Below, piece by piece: positions 18,501 through 25,435 of a DNA stretch of 64,000 bases (position 1 is its first letter; every line of letters starts with the position of its first letter). The DNA is taken from assembly GCF_900607225.1 (NCBI RefSeq), contig NZ_LR027842.1:770088-834087 (forward strand). The letters are read 5' to 3'. A model generated the notes under the pieces. The model was not told the DNA's origin and made no database searches. It saw only the letters and a program-made list of their open reading frames with translations. This stretch comes from [Pseudopropionibacterium] massiliense. GTDB taxonomy: Bacteria; Actinomycetota; Actinomycetes; Propionibacteriales; Propionibacteriaceae. A program made the position numbers and the translations under genes.

Positions 18501-20118
18501 GTGTGCAGTCGGTAACGACATCCGAGACCCGGCTGGGCGGCCAGTCAACGCCCACCGGGATGTAGGTGGCACCCACTTGCCACAAGGCTAGGATGTTGAC
18601 GAGAGTGTCCAAGGTGCGATGACCCAGGTGAACGACTGCATGGCCGGGACGAACGCCTGCCGCCCGGAGCGTCGTGGTGCGGTCCACGACCGCCCGAGCG
18701 AGCGTCCCGTAGTCGACGGACCCTTGGGCGGTGACCACTGCGATGCGCCCTGGGTCGGTTCGTACCACGTCGTCGAGGCGCGCGAAGAGGGCGGTCTGGT
18801 CGATCGGGGATTCGGGGCCGACGAGGAGTCCCTCCGGCGAGCCCTGGTGCCTCGGAAAGTCGCCGGTGTCGGCGAGAGACTCCAGGAGTACCCGCATCTC
18901 GGCCAGGGATTGTTCGGCGTAAGTGAGGTCGTGGACGCTCGGGTTGACGTGACACGACACCAGGACTGAACCGTCTTGGTTCTCCGCGAAGGTGAACTGC
19001 AGGTCGTCCACCGGCCCGAAGTCGGTGACGGTCAGGTGGGCGTTCACATGACCAAAGTCGAACGGGGCCCGCGCAGGCAACACGTTGACCGAGGGGCCAA
19101 GGGGCGCGCCACCCGTGTCCGTGGGCACGAGCGCGCGGGCCATGCTGGAGGGGTACCCCTGGTGCAGGATGAGTCGTCGCATACGATCCGCGACGTCGGA
19201 GAGGAACTGCTTCGTCGGGGTTCTGGGGTGGGCGTCGAGCCGTAGGGGCAGGAAGTTCGTGTATAGGGCAGGGAGCATACGACTGCGCTTGGTGCGGCGC
19301 TGCGAGACAGGGACCATCACAACAACGTCCGAACTGGCTCTATGACGCGCGGTGAGGATGCCGGTGGAAGCGAATGCATACGTGTGCCAGGGGACGCCCA
19401 GGTCACTCATCCGAGTGGCGAGTGCGCGGGCGACCGTAGTGTCCATCAGCCAAGAAGTACCCAAAATGTCCGTGGGTGGGGACCACGTTGCCTGTTTGCG
19501 CGGCTGAGGCGGCACGAAGCCAGCCAGCGTCGCAGCCCAGTAGGCGGCATCGGTGTCGATGCGCCGTCCGTTGAGGTACCCCTGATCCTCCTTGAGGAGG
19601 CTACGGAGCCCGCCCTGCTGTGCCGCGAGCGCCTCGCGGTCGCCTGTGCGGTAGAGGTGGGCAGTGAGGTGGAACAGGGCGAGTGCCCCGGAGGCATCAT
19701 TGACGAGGTGGTGTGCTGCCGCGCAGAGCTGGGTGCTGGAATCGGAGTGTACGACGACGGCGGAGTCCCAAGCCGTCTCCATGCCGATCTGAGTGGTCGT
19801 CAGCTCCACCACGTCGATGTGGTCGTCTGCTGCGACGACGGTCACGGGGTGGGCGCGCTCTACGACCCGCTGTCTGGGGACTCCGTCAACGACAGAGAGC
19901 TCGATGTTGTGTGACTCTATGGCCCCGACAGCCGTGGCCCAGGCCCAGGCGAGGCGCTGGGGGTCCACCGGGCCGTCGAAGTCGAGTCGGCACCGCATGA
20001 TGGAAGCCGGGACGTCGCCGTGTTGCTTGACGCGGAGCCACATCCAGTATTGAGAGTTGAGCAGCGGCAGCAGTTCGTTGGTGGCCTGGTTCGGGGTCGT
20101 GGGGGCGCGGTCGGTCAT
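12592..20118 (-). CDS. Nonribosomal peptide synthetase A, C-A-T-C-A-T-E
   Basis: 2508-residue synthetase for the first two residues. Domains: N-terminal condensation-type (HHLVNDA, 136-142; the usual final Gly of HHxxxDG is Ala); adenylation A1 (YTSGSTGRPKG about 593, FDISIW, YGPTECSDD, SGHRIE); thiolation (GGNSL, Ser 985); condensation (HHAACDG, 1166-1172); adenylation A2 (TSGSTGRPK, FDAIIWEM, YGPTETT); thiolation (AGGDSIS); epimerisation (HHYVVDGVSW, 2184-2193; EGHGR at 2316; FNFLG). Pocket reading by eye: A1 D-I-W-E-M-T-A-D-D, nearly the same as A4 of synthetase B and suited to a basic residue; A2 D-A-W-L-F-G-V-V-V, like leucine-type pockets. An N-terminal condensation domain in a first module can act as a starter domain that acylates residue 1; no acyl-CoA ligase is nearby. 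The ATG overlaps the ABC ATPase stop as ATGA. Confidence 0.93.
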   Translation of the reverse strand: MTDRAPTTPNQATNELLPLLNSQYWMWLRVKQHGDVPASIMRCRLDFDGPVDPQRLAWAWATAVGAIESHNIELSVVDGVPRQRVVERAHPVTVVAADDHIDVVELTTTQIGMETAWDSAVVVHSDSSTQLCAAAHHLVNDASGALALFHLTAHLYRTGDREALAAQQGGLRSLLKEDQGYLNGRRIDTDAAYWAATLAGFVPPQPRKQATWSPPTDILGTSWLMDTTVARALATRMSDLGVPWHTYAFASTGILTARHRASSDVVVMVPVSQRRTKRSRMLPALYTNFLPLRLDAHPRTPTKQFLSDVADRMRRLILHQGYPSSMARALVPTDTGGAPLGPSVNVLPARAPFDFGHVNAHLTVTDFGPVDDLQFTFAENQDGSVLVSCHVNPSVHDLTYAEQSLAEMRVLLESLADTGDFPRHQGSPEGLLVGPESPIDQTALFARLDDVVRTDPGRIAVVTAQGSVDYGTLARAVVDRTTTLRAAGVRPGHAVVHLGHRTLDTLVNILALWQVGATYIPVGVDWPPSRVSDVVTDCTPHLMIVSDGVAPGIVESTPGVPGLRTSTSIPPEAHAVGSGLNRWARADVPYVIYTSGSTGRPKGAAVTWEGMTNHLSAKQDLLAASAGDALAVTAPPTFDISIWQFILPAFTGGCAVLLGDDEVQAVHTLANRIDQTGITVLELVPGLLGALFEHWRHVGRNPESLRVVMSTGEALPPSLCSEWEETLRNVRLVNAYGPTECSDDVTHWEVTHGAAASGSPVLIGSAIRNAHLYVLDAWLRPVAVGETGELYIGGPVVGLGYLGRATLTATSFIADPFSRVPGSRMYRTGDLVRLHPGGALEFATRVDGQVKVSGHRIEIGEVEAALGRVPGVRRGSVVAVGSGSSARLAGFVVGDATLDTITETLGSLLPPYMVPLTWRFVDSLPSTPNGKVDRDALAATVARHGTRRDEFSDEVAELIGHQMAVVLGVDHVGPHDDFIELGGNSLAAIRLVGLLRAKTSLPINLEDIFLHPTPAGLARCRTNPPSAFHTDAGLSAMPPVATPGQRRMWLLQEFLPDDWSYNVALRIDNTGPDADRFVWHVREAIRNHDGLRTRLVNDTCGLLQQVVAPDDVPWERVHVVHNLGAAPDDATLIRLAADPVPLTTDIPVRLHECRHPGGVTLLLVVHHAACDGWSLRHLAQELDDTLAGVQVAASPDRASLVDYARWMASPRLRESAWYAEQLDYWTTTLADTPGPFRWPGTSTHAASRRPGRRPAATLALELSSKVFADIKRTSREVGGTPFMVIQTAVAAAVGAVVGRDEVLIGTAVHGREPQFEGTVGFFANTVLLRTPVDPTAPVGVRLESSRRALLGGIAHGTVPFDEVLAHVRRDTPTLTPDVVQVMISYQREERFHQFDARSLGTGAAKFDIALECEERGTVSEPSLHINLEYATDVIPEWVAHTLVRGIEAQVTALTSVPLSSPAPTAPGNGADPGIATLLNALDEGFRCNPDGVAAIHDGAELTHAQLHERTVRWAEALRRRGLGEGAFIPVVVHRSLEWLCAFIAVLRCGAAVVPIDAQQPSRRLRHHFTCVGATHVLGDASFADSEAAEGVTVLTPADLDATDSDIGDLPRPRPDSVAYVIFTSGSTGRPKAVTVSHRSAATFVSNIREVARSNTPTRVVQFGSTGFDAIIWEMGVSLGLGGTLLLPKPAERSPGPGLAEYLETSRATHILVPPSVLGTMPSSMSVPTEFFVGGEALRQSLIDRWAGRIHMRNVYGPTETTVVCLVGEQLAVSDPPALGSPVADCVVHVLDKRLAPVQAGEVGELYLTGEMVSWGYITDPPLTACRFVASPYGPPGTRMYGTGDLVRLQRDGGLVHVGRIDQQVKVRGNRIELTEVVTSLESLPYVEVAAVLPIDEGPSLALVGFVKYVDNLPIDSDAVLARLRDELPAAAVPHRLVALDSLPMTINQKVDTKALRAMYARLTHTEDAPADLGTEAAQSDDDVTDRIVAAYRQVLRRADVDPTTDFVTAGGDSISAVSLVAHLRADGIYLSPHDILSRRTPSRLSLLARAAQDDDPATHRGRITLPPVAQWYASQVDGTVGFTHSVALGLPTGLTIRDVEAALHHLAATHPILSARLASESPVVLQVGEPGPLPLTRGLPVGPPDAKPSAWLENPLDPAAGALWRTHLVHDDQERPQVLWIQVHHYVVDGVSWRILLGDLDRLLGPNPAVRTGKGGPTGVSFRRWSSLLWQSLDSEPRDRIAARWARLMPAGEDAQGGPRSRVAALRTSWWDAAASAPVVATDTTTAEHLLLAAFATALAQRSLPDAGDTLLIRLEGHGRDSLPGDLDVARTVGWFTVEHPVAIPVRSPTGLPASALEILDRTRDALAALPSRRATYGLLRWGPDGHPTLATEPRVAFNFLGRLDHADAEHVTLVQDVRPDREAHAPALHNVALTAAVIVTPEGSQVRLDWEWDTSVVSSSEIDCLEASFATALANLAGTPTTASTGPLRSWRGDIAGALTELGLDLD

Positions 20119-21089
20119 GCGTTGCCTCGTTGGGTGCTATGGGTGAACGTGCTGAAGAAAACGTCATCGAGGGATGCGGTCCGGCGTCTCGCTTCGAGGA
20201 GTGGCGCATCGAGGGAGGCAACGACTTGGAGGGCTGCTCGCGCGTCGGTGTTGCCCCTCGGCACCGCGACCGAGAGCGAGGACTCGTCCATATCGCTCAC
20301 GTCGAATTCCCTAGCGAGGCGTTGGCGGGCAAGAGTGCAGGCTGCGGCGGAGTCGAAGGTGAGGTCGAGCCTTTCGGTGGCGACGCCCTGCTTCAATTCA
20401 GCCGGTGTGCCGTCGGCCACGATGCGGCCCGCTCGGAGGATAAGGATCCTCTCGGCCAGCTGTTCGGCCTCCTCCAGGTACTGTGTGGTCAGGACCACAC
20501 AGGTACCGGCCGCGGCCACGGCCGCAATTCGGTCCCAGATCGTCCGTCTGGCCTGGGGGTCGATGCCTGTGGTGGGCTCGTCGAGGAACAGTATTGGAGG
20601 GGTGTCGATCAAGGCGGATGCCAAATCGAGTCTGCGTGCCATACCACCTGAATAGGTGCTGACGGGACGGTCCCCAGCGTCCGCCAGGTCGAACTCATGG
20701 AGGGCGTTCGCGGCGGCCGCGCGCGCCTGCGATCGGCGCATGCCGCGCAGCCCGGCTATCAGGCACAGGTTCTGGGACCCGGTTAGAAGAGGGTCGAGCG
20801 TGCTGGATTGCCCCGCGGAGCCGAACAAGGTCCGGGCGCGGCGTCCATCGGCCAGCGCGTCAACCCCGGCGATCCGGACTGTCGATCCAGGATCGGGTCG
20901 GGTGAGCGTCGTGATGATACGTAACAGGGTGCTCTTGCCCGCGCCGTTGTGGCCGAGGATCCCGAGCACCTGCCCGGTCGCTGCCGTGAGGGATACGCGG
21001 TCAAGGACGGCCTTCTCGCCGTAGTGTTTGGAGACATCGACTGCCTCGACCGCGTATTCTCCCCGGTATCTTGAACCTGTGGTATTCAC
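20115..21089 (-). CDS. ABC exporter ATPase, DrrA-like
   Basis: 324-residue nucleotide-binding subunit. Walker A GHNGAGKST, ABC signature YSGGMARR and Walker B ILFLDEPTTGID are intact, and there is a C-terminal extension like that of daunorubicin-resistance (DrrA) ATPases. With the next permease it probably exports the peptide made by the operon and could protect the producer. The frame is open upstream, but the GTG at 21089 overlaps the permease stop as GTGA and leads directly into the ABC fold (YAVEAVDVSKHYG), so it is chosen. Confidence 0.9.
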   Translation of the reverse strand: MNTTGSRYRGEYAVEAVDVSKHYGEKAVLDRVSLTAATGQVLGILGHNGAGKSTLLRIITTLTRPDPGSTVRIAGVDALADGRRARTLFGSAGQSSTLDPLLTGSQNLCLIAGLRGMRRSQARAAAANALHEFDLADAGDRPVSTYSGGMARRLDLASALIDTPPILFLDEPTTGIDPQARRTIWDRIAAVAAAGTCVVLTTQYLEEAEQLAERILILRAGRIVADGTPAELKQGVATERLDLTFDSAAACTLARQRLAREFDVSDMDESSLSVAVPRGNTDARAALQVVASLDAPLLEARRRTASLDDVFFSTFTHSTQRGNA

Positions 21090-21877
21090 TGCTCCCCCCG
21101 ATCGAAGAGCGCTACGAGCGCCACGCCGAGGGCCAGGGTGCATCCGAGCATCACGAGCACGACCGTTCCGGCGTCTCCCAGTTCGCCGAAATGCCACATT
21201 CGGCGTAGTGAGTCAACGACCGGATTCATGGGGTTGAAGGCCGTGATCGCCTGCAGAGACGGCGGCTGGGCCGTGATGGGGACCAGCGCATTAGAGAAGA
21301 ACGCGAGAACCACGGTGATCAGGGCAGCCACGGAGTCGATCGTGGTGGGGCTGCGCAGCAGCAGTCCCACCAACACAGCGATGCCTGCGCACAGGAACGC
21401 GAACACCACAAGAAGGGCGAGAGATACACCTAGGTGCTCGCCCAAACCCGGTGGCTCCCACCCCAATAGGCGAGCCAGCCCCAGGACCAGGGCCGTTACG
21501 ACAAGCGTCAGAAGCGTCTCGGACAGCAAGAACGAGACGATAATTGATGCACGGCGGGTAGGCAGGCTCCGCATTCGGTCCATGAGGCCGTTCGAGAGGT
21601 CGAGTCGCAGCGCGATGGCACCCGTCGGAATCTCCGACAGTGCGACGATGAGGGCCACGCCGGGAGCGACATAGTCGACCATGGTGGGGTAACCGGCAGG
21701 GACCACGAGGGCTCCGCTGAACAGGACGGTGAAGACCAGCAGATAGATGACGGGGTTCGCGAGGACCCCTATGACGCGGCCCGGCGCCAAGGCGAAGTGG
21801 CGGGCCCGTCGTGCGATGAGAAGGGCAACCTCATGCCCCATGCCAGTCGACCGCGGAGGGGCAGCCAAGGCACTCAC
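21086..21877 (-). CDS. ABC-2 type exporter permease, DrrB-like
   Basis: 263-residue membrane protein with about six hydrophobic helices (for example VIYLLVFTVLFSGAL, ALITVVLAFFSNALVPI, VLVMLGCTLALGVALVALF), typical of ABC-2 permeases such as DrrB. It should form the membrane channel for the ATPase encoded next. It starts at a GTG that overlaps the sbnA stop (GTGA), and its stop overlaps the ATPase start in the same way, so the pair is co-translated within the NRPS operon. Confidence 0.88.
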   Translation of the reverse strand: MSALAAPPRSTGMGHEVALLIARRARHFALAPGRVIGVLANPVIYLLVFTVLFSGALVVPAGYPTMVDYVAPGVALIVALSEIPTGAIALRLDLSNGLMDRMRSLPTRRASIIVSFLLSETLLTLVVTALVLGLARLLGWEPPGLGEHLGVSLALLVVFAFLCAGIAVLVGLLLRSPTTIDSVAALITVVLAFFSNALVPITAQPPSLQAITAFNPMNPVVDSLRRMWHFGELGDAGTVVLVMLGCTLALGVALVALFDRGEQ

Positions 21878-22851
21878 CGGGCGGCCAGCTTCCGCTCCAG
21901 GTCCAGAACCTCGGGACCGAATGTCGTCGTGACCCAGTCATCATCGTACAGCGTCGTGAGGTATGGATCCCCGCCGTCCGGCGCCACGGCGACGCATAAA
22001 AGATCGTCGCGCCACGAGTGCTCGGACAGCCAACGCCTGGCTCCCGCAAGTACCGATCCGGTTGACGCTCCGAGCACGAAGCCGCGCCGCGCCAGATGAC
22101 GACACTCGATGACCGTCTCCTCTTCGGTGACGAGGAGCGTGTCGTCGAACATCGCCCGGTCGAAGAACACCGGTTGCACACCCGCGCCAAGGCCGGAGAA
22201 ATAGCGCGTCCCGGGTGGCCCGCCGAAGGTCACCGAGCCGACGACGTCGATCGCGACCAGAGCCGTTCCTGGTGAATGCTCCCGGATGCTATGGGCAACG
22301 CCCATGCCGGTACCCGCAGTCCCGATGCCAACGAACACCACGTCGAGCTGGTTGGGGAACGCACGCACGATCTCCATACCCGTGTGGCTCCTGTGTACCT
22401 GCCAGTTTGCCGGGTTATGGTATTGGTCCGTCCATACGCAGTCGGGATCTGCGGCGAGTAGTTTTCGCACGCAATCGAGCCTGGCGCCGAGGAAACCGCC
22501 TGTCGGGTGCGCTTCCGTCACGAGCTCCAACCTGGCCCCCAAGCTGAGCATCAACTGCCGCGATCGGAGCGAACACCGCGGGTCGATGACGCACACGACG
22601 TGGTAGCCGCGCACAGCACCGATCTGCGCTAGCGCGATCCCGAGGCTGCCAGACGTGCTCTCCACTAGCGTCATTCCCGGGCGGAGCTTCCCGGACTCCT
22701 CAAGGGAGGCCACCAGAGCGGCAGCCGTCTTGAACTTGATCGATCCCGCGAAGTTCATGCCCTCGTACTTGAGCAGCAAACGTCCGTTGCTCTCCGGGAT
22801 GTCGATGAAAAGGTCAGGGATGTTGAACTGGCATGGCTCGCTGATGATCAT
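21874..22851 (-). CDS. sbnA: SbnA-like N-(1-amino-1-carboxy-2-ethyl)glutamate synthase
   Basis: 325-residue PLP enzyme of the cysteine synthase fold. The PLP lysine is in AGSIKFKTAA (Lys39); the substrate loop is STSGSLG and the phosphate-binding loop GIGTAGTGMG. In staphyloferrin B biosynthesis SbnA joins O-phosphoserine and glutamate to give ACEGA, the precursor of L-2,3-diaminopropionate. The assignment over plain cysteine synthase rests on the adjacent, 4-bp-overlapping sbnB-type gene and the NRPS context. Starts at ATG 22851 (ATGA overlap). Substrate not provable from sequence alone. Confidence 0.85.
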   Translation of the reverse strand: MIISEPCQFNIPDLFIDIPESNGRLLLKYEGMNFAGSIKFKTAAALVASLEESGKLRPGMTLVESTSGSLGIALAQIGAVRGYHVVCVIDPRCSLRSRQLMLSLGARLELVTEAHPTGGFLGARLDCVRKLLAADPDCVWTDQYHNPANWQVHRSHTGMEIVRAFPNQLDVVFVGIGTAGTGMGVAHSIREHSPGTALVAIDVVGSVTFGGPPGTRYFSGLGAGVQPVFFDRAMFDDTLLVTEEETVIECRHLARRGFVLGASTGSVLAGARRWLSEHSWRDDLLCVAVAPDGGDPYLTTLYDDDWVTTTFGPEVLDLERKLAAR

Positions 22852-23900
22852 GAGGCCATCCCGTCAGCGGTCAGCGGCACGGTGTCACCGGAGAAAAACT
22901 CCGCGAGATGGGTTCCCCGCCCGGAGGCGCGGCATCGCTCAGCCACGTCTGTGCCGAGGGCAATGTCCAGCACACCGAGTCCGAACGGCGAGACGATCGT
23001 CGTGCGCTCCCGCCGGCCCTCGTTCCTTGGAGCCATGAGCAAGGAGCCGATTGTCTGGGTCTCGACCTCACCGGCCGAGTCGGCCTGGGAAGCTAGGTGG
23101 ATCGATGTGTTCGCGGTCGTGACGTGTTCAAAGTCATCCACGATGTTCTCGGCACTCAAGATGATGGCGGGGTCCAGATCGCGCAAGGACAGGTGGAGCA
23201 CGACTGGATGGTGCGCGAAGAGCGAGGCATCATGCACGTGTGGCTCGGAAGCGATCGTGGCGAAGACCACGAGTTCGCTCGCACTGAGGGCTTCCTCAAC
23301 GCCGACGGTCTCGAACTTCGCCCCAGGAACATGCCGGGCCGCTTGTTCGGCGAACGCTACGGCGCGTCGGGGATCGAGGTCGTGGACCCGGATCACGGCC
23401 GGCTTGATGCCGGCGGCCGCTAAGTAACGAAGCGTTTCGCGCGCGATCAGACCCGCCCCGATGATCCCCAGGCAGGTTGCTCCCTGCGGGAGTAGCGCGC
23501 GCGCGGTGATCGCTGCCGATGCCGCAGTCCTCGTCGCGGAGATGACCGAGCCTTCCAGGAGCGCGATCGGGTACCCCGACTCCATGTCGTTGAGGACGAT
23601 GACAGAGGAGGCTCGCGCGAACCCCCGCGCGACGTTCTGCGGAAAGGAACTGATCCATTTGATCCCAGCCATCGGCGACGGAGACGCCGAAATCGCAGGC
23701 AGAGCGATGGTACGACAACTCGGCAAGGTCGGGAAGCGCAGGAAGAGCGAAGGCGGGTTGACGCACTCACCTCGGTCGAAGGCGAGGTAGGCATCGTGGA
23801 TGACCGTTAGCGTGTGCTGCTCATCCTCATCGAGTGTCGCGCTGACGGCACGTGCATCGATCAGCATAAGGCCGAAGTCGGGGTAACGCGATTCGGGCAT
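22848..23900 (-). CDS. sbnB: SbnB-like ACEGA dehydrogenase (forms L-2,3-diaminopropionate)
   Basis: 350-residue member of the ornithine cyclodeaminase/mu-crystallin family. The substrate region reads IKWISSFPQN and EGSVISATRTAA; the NAD-binding Rossmann motif is GIIGAGLIARE. SbnB oxidatively hydrolyses ACEGA to L-2,3-diaminopropionate and 2-oxoglutarate using NAD. As the first gene of the operon it has the best ribosome site (AGGAGG, seven bases before the ATG at 23900). Its pairing with sbnA marks a Dap-supply module for the synthetases downstream. Confidence 0.87.
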   Translation of the reverse strand: MPESRYPDFGLMLIDARAVSATLDEDEQHTLTVIHDAYLAFDRGECVNPPSLFLRFPTLPSCRTIALPAISASPSPMAGIKWISSFPQNVARGFARASSVIVLNDMESGYPIALLEGSVISATRTAASAAITARALLPQGATCLGIIGAGLIARETLRYLAAAGIKPAVIRVHDLDPRRAVAFAEQAARHVPGAKFETVGVEEALSASELVVFATIASEPHVHDASLFAHHPVVLHLSLRDLDPAIILSAENIVDDFEHVTTANTSIHLASQADSAGEVETQTIGSLLMAPRNEGRRERTTIVSPFGLGVLDIALGTDVAERCRASGRGTHLAEFFSGDTVPLTADGMAS

Positions 23901-24180
23901 GACAGCCTCCTGGAGGGTTATTCGGGCGTGTCAAAGCATTCCAGCCGCAGCCGATCTCGCGAAGATCGCTATCTGGGGGATATGAGAGCCGTGGCAGCGA
24001 GTGATTACGTAGACGCCAGATGAAGGTTGTGAAGTTGTAGAGTACGAGTCACAGACAATACCAAAGTTTGCCCCACCTGTTGAGGGCCGGTTTGCTGAGA
24101 TGCCCCGAACGACACTCACGTAGAGTCCCCGCGTGGGTGGGGGGCGTATCTCACGTAGTTCCCCCGGGAACGTCGGGGCT
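23901..24180 (-). promoter_or_regulatory. Upstream region of the NRPS operon
   Basis: 280-bp gene-free stretch that should hold the operon promoter. On the minus strand a TACTCT -10-like hexamer (24035-24040) follows an AT-richer AACTTTGGTATTG stretch. A partial palindrome CGATCT...AGATCG at 23952-23968 lies about 50 bp before the sbnB start and could be an operator. Two direct copies of CTCACGTAG (24115-24123, 24150-24158) lie further out. I see no clear DtxR/IdeR-type iron box. Confidence 0.35.
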
Positions 24181-24218
24181 AGTCATGACGGGGTGTGGAG
24201 GTTCGAGAGAAGTTGTCG

Positions 24219-24500
24219 ATGGCGGTCAGGGTTGAGCTCACCAAGAAGTACGCCCAGCCTATGCTGTGACATCGAAGAAGGGCAGGACAGCGATCCTGAG
24301 CCAGGTGATTGAGGTCGCGGGCTGGAACCGGGACCATGCCCGTCAGCAGCTCGTCGCCCGGCTGAAATAGCCCTTGGCCGGGCGGTGGCCGCGGCCGCGG
24401 TGATCGACCGTCGGAAGACGCGTGGTCGCAAATACTCCTACCGCGCGCGGCCGGTGTGGACTGCTATAGGTTTTGTGAACGGCAGCGAAAAACTTGGATC
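24219..24500 (+). pseudogene. Degenerate transposase/integrase, 5' part
   Basis: Three fragments in different frames resemble the N-terminus of a common actinobacterial integrase-type transposase: VELTKKYAQ (from ATG 24219), then KKGRTAILSQVIEVAGWNRD followed by ARQQLVARL (24275-24367), then RRKTRGRKYSYRA (about 24405-24445). A stop at 24267 and frame changes break it. It ends abruptly at 24501, exactly where an IS3-type end (TGAGGCTTATTCACAG) begins, so the later element appears to have inserted into it. Confidence 0.6.
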
Positions 24501-24501
24501 A

Positions 24502-24517
24502 TGAGGCTTATTCACAG
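24502..24517 (+). repeat. IS end, TGAGGCTTATTCACAG
   Basis: Terminal-repeat-like sequence at the junction between the broken integrase and the IS3-type element. The same motif occurs at 25436 (as TGAGGCTTATTCGCGG) and 25985, and inverted at 25500-25515. The similarity to the 25436 copy continues for roughly 50 bp inward, showing that both are the same end of one IS type. Confidence 0.6.
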
Positions 24518-24610
24518 CCATCCTCAAGTGTGCTCTGACTAAGGGTTTCGCTGGCCAACGCGCCGCCTGTGATAGGCCTCCATGATTTAGGTTGCTGTCT
24601 CGGTTTTCCT

Positions 24611-25280
24611 TCAACCCTGAAGGACTTCGTTCGGGGTGCGGTACCCGGGCGAGGAATGAAGCGTGGTCTGCTTGTGGCAGTGTTCAATCCATGATGTCAC
24701 ATCCTTGATCGTTTTTCTTCTGGTTCGGTAGATCTTCCGGTTGACGAGTTCTTTCTTGGGTGTGGCGTTGAACGATTCCGCTGTGGCGTTGTCGTAGCGG
24801 ACGCCGATTCTTCCCAGTGATGTGAGAACGCCATACTGTTTCATGGTGTTGGTGTAGTCAATGTATACCGCGATCCCCGAACCTGAATGGGAGAATCGTC
24901 ACACCCTTGACGGGCCGGGAGTTCCGCACCGCCATGTCCAAAGCGGTTTGAGGCAATTCGGTTCGCATGTGTTCCGCCATGGCGTAGCCAACAATTCCTT
25001 TCGAGTAGCAGTCCATCACGGTCGCGAGATACACGAATCCTTCCCTGGTGTGAATGTAGGTGATGTCGCCCACCGGATTCCGGGTTGGAGTATCGGCTGT
25101 GAAGTCTTTTTCGATCAGGCCGGGACGTCCCGCCAGGTGGGCCGCCGGCGCGGTGGCGCGGGCCCTGGGGCGGGGCTGACACGTCACCAGGTCCTCCGGG
25201 CGCATGAGCTTGCGTACTGTCTCCGGACTGGTTGCAACGCCATTGCGTTCCAGGACTTTGTGGATCCGCCTATATGGCGC
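24611..25280 (-). pseudogene. IS3-family transposase OrfB, catalytic part, frameshifted
   Basis: Minus-strand rve-type integrase core. The first segment, read from about 25280 (YRRIHKVLERNGV), has DFTADTPTRNPVGDITYIHT (first catalytic Asp) and YLATVMDCYSKGIVGYAMA. It runs out of frame near 24858 at the HSDRG-type second Asp motif (here FGDRG). The downstream segment (from 24844) continues MKQYGVLTSLGR, YDNATAESFNA (catalytic Glu) and TTLHSSPGYRTP to a stop at 24611. About one base gained or two lost separates the segments. The N-terminal part of OrfB lies beyond an insertion, at 25516-25690, so the gene is dead. Confidence 0.8.
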
Positions 25281-25357
25281 CCTTTGAACAAAATTCTTTC
25301 CCCGCGACCAAGGAGCAATGGAGGCCAACCTGGTTCTGACTAGGGGCTTTGCTTGCA

Positions 25358-25410
25358 GGGGTGATTTTTGATTGGCCACCCAGTGGCAAGATTTTGTTTT
25401 ATGCGGGCTA
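25358..25410 (+). repeat. 53-bp direct repeat, copy 1
   Basis: AT-rich 53-bp segment (GGGGTGATTTTTGATTGG... ending GGGCTA) that recurs at 26076-26128 with 49 of 53 matches. It lies within the roughly 235-bp insertion that splits the IS3-type orfB and flanks the 80-bp element at 25436. Likely part of an IS or MITE terminus. Confidence 0.65.
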
Positions 25411-25435
25411 CAGCAGTGGATCTGTTTGGACTCAT

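Noticed and set aside
21874-22851. Plain cysteine synthase (CysK) instead of SbnA-like
   Set aside because: Fold is the same, but the overlapping sbnB-type gene and the synthetases make Dap supply the better reading; kept as the main alternative.
23901-24180. Iron-box (DtxR/IdeR) search upstream of sbnB
   Set aside because: No sequence close to the TTAGGTTAGGCTAACCTAA-type palindrome is visible, so siderophore-type iron control is not claimed.
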